Positions 4,523 to 9,040 of a stretch of DNA of 9,040 nt are shown here, piece by piece. Source of the DNA: Gammaproteobacteria bacterium RBG_16_37_9 (GTDB lineage Bacteria; Pseudomonadota; Gammaproteobacteria; UBA9339); contig MGXJ01000008.1 in NCBI GenBank assembly GCA_001801345.1, forward strand, positions 1 to 9,040, written 5' to 3'. The first letter of the stretch is position 1. Each line of letters begins with the position of its first letter. Under the pieces are notes generated by a model that saw only the letters and a list, made by a program, of their open reading frames with translations, had not been told where the DNA came from and made no database searches. Position numbers and translations under genes: made by a program.

Positions 4523-5494
4523 ATGAATTTTGATAAAATCGATGTAGTGAAATGGTTAAATAGTAAAGGTCATTTTCAGGGAATATTTTGGACGATTTGC
4601 GCCAGCTTTTTTAGCAACTTAGGTGACACATCGATTAGATTACTAGGGAGTAATTTGCCAGCGATGCAAATCACTTTTTTTAGGTTGTTTTTTGGCACTT
4701 TGATTGTTTTGCCAATATTATTGTATAAGGGAAAATCTTCTTTCGCTGTAAAAAATAAATTAGGCCATTTTTTTAGGATAGTTATAGGATTTGGTGCAAT
4801 AGCTTGTTGGGTTTATGGTGCAAGTCAAACTAGTTTGCCTTCTATCACCACAGTTTCTTTTGCTTGTCCGCTACTTGTTTTGCCGCTGGCGTATATCTTT
4901 TTGAGTGAAAAATCTTGTTGGCGACGAATGCTATCAGTAGGCGCTGGTTTTTTAGGAGTGATCATTATCGCTTTTTTTGAGAATGGTGGCGCCAAACAGA
5001 CATCTAACGTATTGTTTTTACATCCTGGAATAATCTTCTTATTCTGTGGTGCGCTGCTATTTGCGATGAGTGATGTTATAAATAAAAAGATGCTTGCTTC
5101 AGAAAACCTCCTTTCTCTATTATTTTATTTTTATTTAGGAACAGCCGTGATTAGTTTTATACCTGCCTTATTAGTATGGAAACAAATGGGGCTTAAAGAA
5201 GTGCTTTATTTGTTAATGTCAGGTGTCGGCGGAGTATCAATATTGTATTGTATATTGAAGGCAACAAATGCAACCGAGATTTCATCAATTGCTCCGTATA
5301 AGTATGTTGAGCTGATTATTTCAATTATTGTTGGTTATCTGCTATTTAATGAAGTAATCAAAATATCCACAATCATAGGCGCAAGTTTAATTATTCCAAG
5401 CGCTCTCTTAATTGGTTATTATGAAATAAAGAAGGAAAGAACAAAAACGAAGCTTGTAGAAACTTATGATTCTGGATCGTTGGATGTTATGTGA
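4523..5494 (+). CDS. EamA/DMT-family inner-membrane transporter, possible S-adenosylmethionine importer
   Basis: This 323-residue integral membrane protein has about ten hydrophobic segments arranged as two EamA repeats (about 20-152 and 168-300), the hallmark of the drug/metabolite transporter superfamily. Segments with clear family character are ITFFRLFFGTLIVLPILLY (50-68), WVYGASQTSLPSITTVSFAC (96-115), LLFAMSDVINKKML (178-191) and APYKYVELIISIIVGYLLFNE (257-277). The FAM-D-INKK and APYKY-ELIIS patterns resemble, from memory, the Sam transporter that imports S-adenosylmethionine in Rickettsia. That substrate is an inference and other EamA proteins move amino acids or purines. The ATG is preceded by GAAAGG (4507-4512). 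A polar 20-residue C-terminal tail follows the last helix. The gene is monocistronic, and a SAM-using methyltransferase is encoded nearby on the same strand. Confidence 0.85.
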   Translation: MNFDKIDVVKWLNSKGHFQGIFWTICASFFSNLGDTSIRLLGSNLPAMQITFFRLFFGTLIVLPILLYKGKSSFAVKNKLGHFFRIVIGFGAIACWVYGASQTSLPSITTVSFACPLLVLPLAYIFLSEKSCWRRMLSVGAGFLGVIIIAFFENGGAKQTSNVLFLHPGIIFLFCGALLFAMSDVINKKMLASENLLSLLFYFYLGTAVISFIPALLVWKQMGLKEVLYLLMSGVGGVSILYCILKATNATEISSIAPYKYVELIISIIVGYLLFNEVIKISTIIGASLIIPSALLIGYYEIKKERTKTKLVETYDSGSLDVM

Positions 5495-5516
5495 TGATGG
5501 TAGTGGAACGCAAATC

Positions 5517-5547
5517 CGTCATTGCGAGCTGTAGGCGCGCAATGACG
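5517..5547. repeat. GTCATTGCG palindromic repeat, 10-bp stem
   Basis: CGTCATTGCG (5517-5526) pairs perfectly with CGCAATGACG (5538-5547) around an 11-nt loop, 22 bp after the transporter stop. GTCATTGCGAG-type palindromes are widespread intergenic repeats in rickettsial and related genomes (recalled). It lacks a T tract, so it is more likely a repeat than a terminator, although it could protect the transcript 3' end. Confidence 0.7.
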
Positions 5548-5595
5548 AACTATGGGTAATCAATTGGGCTAAACCAGCATTTTCCTACAATACAA

Positions 5596-5604
5596 GCGGC
5601 TACC
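5596..5604. repeat. Solo half-site of family B repeat
   Basis: GCGGCTACC matches the outer end of the right arm of both complete family B copies (141-149 and 4311-4319). No left arm is visible upstream. At nine bases this may be a decayed remnant or coincidence. Confidence 0.3.
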
Positions 5605-5630
5605 TCTCCTCCAAAGTTATTAGAGTAGTG

Positions 5631-5661
5631 TTGATGTGAATCGATATAAATGTGTTACAAT
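5631..5661 (+). promoter_or_regulatory. Extended -10 promoter candidate for rnr
   Basis: TGTTACAAT (5653-5661) is an extended -10 (TG-n-TACAAT, five of six), with a TTGATG -35 at 5631-5636, a 19-bp spacer. Transcription would begin roughly 20 nt before the rnr ATG, leaving a very short leader. Confidence 0.45.
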
Positions 5662-5688
5662 TGCTAAAAGATTATTAATGTATGAAGT

Positions 5689-7845
5689 ATGAAAAAACAA
5701 ATAAATGAAGATCCGTTTTTTGATAGAGAAGCCCTCAAATATGCCAATCCTATCCCAAGTCGAGAGTTTATCATTCAGCATCTTGAAAAGTTGGGATCAC
5801 CAGAAAAATATTCCAGTCTAGCCAAAATATTTAACTTAAATAACAAGAAATCGCGCGAAGCTTTGCGCTTCAGACTAAATGCTATGCTTCGTGACGGGCA
5901 ATTATTAACTGATCGTAAAGGTAGATATGCATTAGTTAAGCAGATGGAGATGCTGCGCGGTTATGTGATCTGTCATAAAGATGGATATGGTTTTTTAGTT
6001 CCAGATGATGGCGGCAGCGATGTGTTTTTAAATCCACGTCAAGTGCGAGGGCTTTTTCCCGGCGATCAAGTATTAGTAAGTGTGACTTCTGGCAGCAAGA
6101 AAAGTAAGCGAGAAGGCGCCGTCGTCGAAATTTTAGAACGCAGTCTTACTCATGTAGTAGGTCGTTATATTGTAGAAAAAGATGTAGCCTATATTATTCC
6201 TGCCAATAAAAATATTGCCCAAGAAATTATTATTCCTAAAGGTAAAGAAGCTGGAGCTAAAAAAGAACAGTTTGTGGTGGCTAAAATTGTTAGTTATCCC
6301 TCATCTCGCAGTAGTGCGACTGGGCAAATAGTTAAAATTTTGGGTAAAAATGTTGCGTCGGGGATCGAGATTGAAATAGCAGTGAATGCCCATGGATTAC
6401 CGCATGTATGGAATGATGAAGTTTTGCAAGAATGTGCTGCAATTGAAACAAGTAGCATTAAAAATCAAAGAAGCGAGAGAAAACAATTACAGCATTTGCC
6501 ATTTGTTACTATTGATGGTGAAGACGCCAAAGATTTTGATGATGCTGTTTATTGTGAGCGCCAGACAAAGGGAGGATGGATTTTATATGTAGCGATTGCT
6601 GATGTTAGTCATTATGTGGAGTTCAATACTAAGCTAGATCAAGAAGCTTCAAATCGCGGTAATTCAGTATATTTTCCTGAGTATGTGGTTCCGATGTTAC
6701 CTGAAGTTTTATCCAATGAACTTTGTTCTTTAAAGCCACATGTAGATCGTTTGGTGATGGTGTGTGAGATGCATATTTCTAGCGCTGGTAAAGTTACTAA
6801 TTATGAGTTTTACGAAGCTACTATAAAATCTCAAGCGCGTTTTACTTATGATGGCGTTTTAGAATTACTAGAAAATAAAACTAAAAAACCAGTTGTTCTT
6901 TTGTCCCAATTGCATGAATTACGCGACTTATATCATTCTTTATTGAAACAACGCAAGGCTCGTGGGGCTTTAGATTTTTCTAGAGTTGAGGCCAAGATAG
7001 TTTTTGACGATAAACGTAAAATTAAGTGTTTAAAACCAATCCAGCATCATTATGTGCATGGCATTATCGAAGAGTGTATGTTGGCTGCTAATGTTTGTGC
7101 TTCGATGTTTTTATTGCAAGGGAAAATTCCAGCACTTTATCGAGTGCATGAACATCCAGACGCAGAGAAGATAACCAATCTACGCTATTTTCTTAAGGGA
7201 CTGGGTTTGGAGCTTAAGGGAGGGGATAAGCCGCATTCAAGTAATTACGCTGATTTATTGAAAAAAATTATAGGTCGTCCTGATGAGCATTTGGTGCAAA
7301 CCGTTTTATTACGCTCCTTGAAGCAAGCAGTTTACACTTCAAAAAATACCGGTCATTTTGGTTTAGCTTATGAAACCTATGCGCACTTTACATCGCCAAT
7401 AAGGCGTTATCCTGATTTAATTAATCATCGTGCAATTAAACATTTATTGCGGGGTGACAAGCTTGATAATTATTGTTATACCAAGACAGTTATGCAAACT
7501 TTTGGTAATCATTGCTCGTTAACAGAAAGGCGTGCGGATGATGCTACTCGAGATGTGGTCATGTGGTTAAAATGCGATTTTATGCGGGACAAAATTGGCA
7601 AAACTTTTGCTGGTATAATTTCTGGTGTAGTTAATTTTGGAATTTTTGTTGAACTCAAAGATATTTTTGTAGAAGGCTTGGTTCATGTTACTTCACTTAA
7701 AAACGATTATTATAAATTTGATATTTTACACCATAGGTTGGTTGGCAAACGAAGTGGTGTGGTTTATAGATTAGGTGATCCGATCAAAGTAGTGGTAACG
7801 AAGGTTGATCTGAATGAGAGAGAGATTAATTTCGAGTTGGCTTAA
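5689..7845 (+). CDS. rnr: Ribonuclease R (3'-5' exoribonuclease, RNB family)
   Basis: RNase R degrades structured RNA processively from the 3' end in the cytoplasm, taking part in rRNA quality control, mRNA decay and trans-translation. The 718 residues follow the family order. An N-terminal winged-helix domain (about 20-85) begins after DPFFDREALKYANPIPSRE. Cold-shock OB folds follow (RGYVICHKDGYGFLVPDDGG, 90-109, and a second to about 235), then the RNB catalytic domain (about 265-600) and an S1 domain (about 636-718). The metal-binding aspartates are present in TIDGEDAKDFDDAVY (274-288: Asp276, 282, 284, 285). RGNSVYFP (323-330) holds the conserved tyrosine, and HFTSPIRRYPDL (567-578) is intact. 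The chain ends right after the S1 fold, without the lysine-rich tail of E. coli RNase R (about 813 residues). ATG 5689 is the only usable start: ATGs at 5678 and 5682 stop at once, and no strong ribosome site is seen. Confidence 0.96.
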   Translation: MKKQINEDPFFDREALKYANPIPSREFIIQHLEKLGSPEKYSSLAKIFNLNNKKSREALRFRLNAMLRDGQLLTDRKGRYALVKQMEMLRGYVICHKDGYGFLVPDDGGSDVFLNPRQVRGLFPGDQVLVSVTSGSKKSKREGAVVEILERSLTHVVGRYIVEKDVAYIIPANKNIAQEIIIPKGKEAGAKKEQFVVAKIVSYPSSRSSATGQIVKILGKNVASGIEIEIAVNAHGLPHVWNDEVLQECAAIETSSIKNQRSERKQLQHLPFVTIDGEDAKDFDDAVYCERQTKGGWILYVAIADVSHYVEFNTKLDQEASNRGNSVYFPEYVVPMLPEVLSNELCSLKPHVDRLVMVCEMHISSAGKVTNYEFYEATIKSQARFTYDGVLELLENKTKKPVVLLSQLHELRDLYHSLLKQRKARGALDFSRVEAKIVFDDKRKIKCLKPIQHHYVHGIIEECMLAANVCASMFLLQGKIPALYRVHEHPDAEKITNLRYFLKGLGLELKGGDKPHSSNYADLLKKIIGRPDEHLVQTVLLRSLKQAVYTSKNTGHFGLAYETYAHFTSPIRRYPDLINHRAIKHLLRGDKLDNYCYTKTVMQTFGNHCSLTERRADDATRDVVMWLKCDFMRDKIGKTFAGIISGVVNFGIFVELKDIFVEGLVHVTSLKNDYYKFDILHHRLVGKRSGVVYRLGDPIKVVVTKVDLNEREINFELA

Positions 7846-7847
7846 TA

Positions 7848-7876
7848 CCCTTTGTAAAATAAATTTATGCAAAGGG
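7848..7876 (+). terminator. Weak hairpin downstream of rnr
   Basis: CCCTTTG (7848-7854) pairs with CAAAGGG (7870-7876) over a 15-nt AT-rich loop, 2 bp after the stop. No T run follows the stem, so it is at best a weak transcript-end structure. Confidence 0.3.
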
Positions 7877-7930
7877 GCGCCTAAAGTGTGGGTAAAAAGT
7901 AAAATTTATTATTATTATTTTTAAATTTTG

Positions 7931-7939
7931 TGATAGAAT
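7931..7939 (+). promoter_or_regulatory. Extended -10 candidate for gyrA
   Basis: TGATAGAAT reads as an extended -10 (TG-n-TAGAAT, five of six) about 60 bp before the gyrA ATG. The -35 region is only AT-rich. A start here would give a leader of roughly 55 nt. Confidence 0.33.
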
Positions 7940-7999
7940 GTGTAAGTTACATGGTTATACATAACTTTTTGATTTGTAATACTTTTTTATAAAGTTGAT

Positions 8000-9040
8000 A
8001 TGTCGCAATACGCAAAAGAAATAACACTGATTAATATCGAAGACGAATTAAAGCAATCCTATCTTGCTTATGCGATGAGTGTTATTGTAAGTCGAGCATT
8101 GCCTGATGTTCGTGATGGCCTTAAACCTGTTCATCGTCGAGTTTTATATGCGATGTATGAGCAAGGTAATGAATATAACAAACCCTATAAAAAATCTGCG
8201 CGTATCGTTGGTGATGTGATGGGTAAATATCATCCCCATAGCGATATTGCTATCTATGATACCATTGTGCGTATGGCGCAATCTTTTTCCTTGCGTTATC
8301 CACTAGTAGATGGCCAGGGAAATTTTGGTTCAGTTGACGGTGATGCGCCAGCAGCAATGCGCTATACCGAAATTAGATTATCAAAGATTGCCCATTTTTT
8401 ATTAAATGATTTGGATAAAGAAACAGTCGATTTTGCTCCAAATTATGATGGTTCTGAATTTGCTCCCTTAGTATTACCCGCATCATTGCCCAATCTTTTG
8501 GTGAATGGTTCATCTGGAATAGCTGTAGGGATGGCAACTAACATTCCACCGCACAACTTGGGAGAAGTTATAGATGCTTGTATTGCAGTTATCGATAAAC
8601 CAGAAATTGAATTATGGGACTTAATCAAAATTATTCCAGGACCTGATTTTCCCACTGCAGGTATTATTAATGGCAGAGCAGGTATCGAACAAGCTTACCG
8701 CACTGGGCGCGGCAAAATTTCTGTGCGTTCAAGGGTTACTATTGAAGATGACGAGTCATCAAACGATAAACAAGCAATTATTATCAATGAGCTACCGTAT
8801 CAAGTTAATAAAGCTGCTTTGATAGTGCGTATTGCTGAATTGGTTAAGGAAAAAAAGATAGAGGGTATTACTGCTATTCGTGATGAATCTGATAAGGACG
8901 GAATGCGGGTGGTAATTGAACTACGTCGTGGCGAAGTCGCTGAAGTTATATTAAATAATTTGTTTATCGATACCCAGATGCAGGTTACTTTTGGGATTAA
9001 TATAGTTGCATTAGACGGTGGTCAACCAAAAACTTTAAAT
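8000..9040 (+). CDS. gyrA: DNA gyrase subunit A, N-terminal part (runs off the window end)
   Basis: GyrA is the DNA-cleaving subunit of the A2B2 gyrase that introduces negative supercoils. The 347 codons present begin MSQYAKEITLINIEDELKQS and are collinear with E. coli numbering at least to the active site. RYTEIR places the catalytic Tyr at 122 next to Arg121, and VSRALPDVRDGLKPVHRRVL (30-49) forms the conserved helix. VNGSSGIAVGMATNIPPHN and DESDKDGMR are also intact. The winged-helix and tower domains are mostly covered; the C-terminal beta-pinwheel lies beyond the window. The GyrA quinolone pocket reads HPHSDIAIYD (78-87): Ser replaces the nearly invariant Gly81, and Ile replaces Ser83, while Asp87 is kept. 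The start is set by homology; upstream ribosome-site sequence is poor. It follows rnr by 154 bp with its own promoter candidate. Confidence 0.97.
   Translation, partial: MSQYAKEITLINIEDELKQSYLAYAMSVIVSRALPDVRDGLKPVHRRVLYAMYEQGNEYNKPYKKSARIVGDVMGKYHPHSDIAIYDTIVRMAQSFSLRYPLVDGQGNFGSVDGDAPAAMRYTEIRLSKIAHFLLNDLDKETVDFAPNYDGSEFAPLVLPASLPNLLVNGSSGIAVGMATNIPPHNLGEVIDACIAVIDKPEIELWDLIKIIPGPDFPTAGIINGRAGIEQAYRTGRGKISVRSRVTIEDDESSNDKQAIIINELPYQVNKAALIVRIAELVKEKKIEGITAIRDESDKDGMRVVIELRRGEVAEVILNNLFIDTQMQVTFGINIVALDGGQPKTLN

Noticed and set aside
6386..6592. 68-codon plus-strand frame inside rnr
   Set aside because: It is an out-of-frame shadow within the RNase R catalytic domain.
8443..8655. 70-codon minus-strand frame inside gyrA
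   Set aside because: It is antisense to conserved GyrA sequence with no supporting features.

Overview
The window is AT-rich chromosomal DNA from a Gram-negative proteobacterium, most likely a host-associated gammaproteobacterium (Legionellales-like). This is inferred from an lpxB gene, signal-peptide and lipobox proteins, and a GyrA whose numbering is collinear with the E. coli enzyme through residue 122. Other hints are a small drug/metabolite transporter resembling the S-adenosylmethionine (SAM) importer of Rickettsia, and intergenic spaces full of GC-rich palindromic repeats. Placement below class level cannot be made from the sequence alone. One tRNA gene lacks an encoded CCA end, which is unusual for textbook gammaproteobacteria.

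Layout: 1-173 holds two palindromic repeats. lpxB (lipid A disaccharide synthase) lies on the minus strand at 174-1313. Divergent from it is a 107-residue secreted protein rich in Lys, Glu and Ala with a Cys-Gly-Cys pair motif (1520-1843), closed by a strong intrinsic terminator. A secreted ComEA-like helix-hairpin-helix protein (2015-2356) and a SAM-dependent methyltransferase (2473-3516) follow. A minus-strand tRNA-Leu(CAG) (3533-3616) has a 77-bp inverted-repeat element inserted exactly at its 5' end. A small minus-strand lipoprotein gene follows (3725-3970).

The 552-bp gap 3971-4522 is a repeat island: tandem 21-bp units, a double-hairpin palindrome, and a 186-bp MITE-like element with terminal inverted repeats and a 9-bp target duplication that itself carries a second palindrome family. 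After it come an EamA/DMT transporter (4523-5494), rnr encoding RNase R (5689-7845), and the first 347 codons of gyrA (8000 to the window end).

The genes are mainly independent housekeeping units, each with its own promoter candidate, not one operon. The only functional link I can propose is between the SAM-dependent methyltransferase and the possible SAM importer, and it is speculative. I see no phage, CRISPR, toxin-antitoxin or defence system. The most unusual content is the nested repeat and MITE architecture, and the GyrA quinolone-resistance-determining region, which reads Ser81 and Ile83 in place of the usual Gly81 and Ser83.
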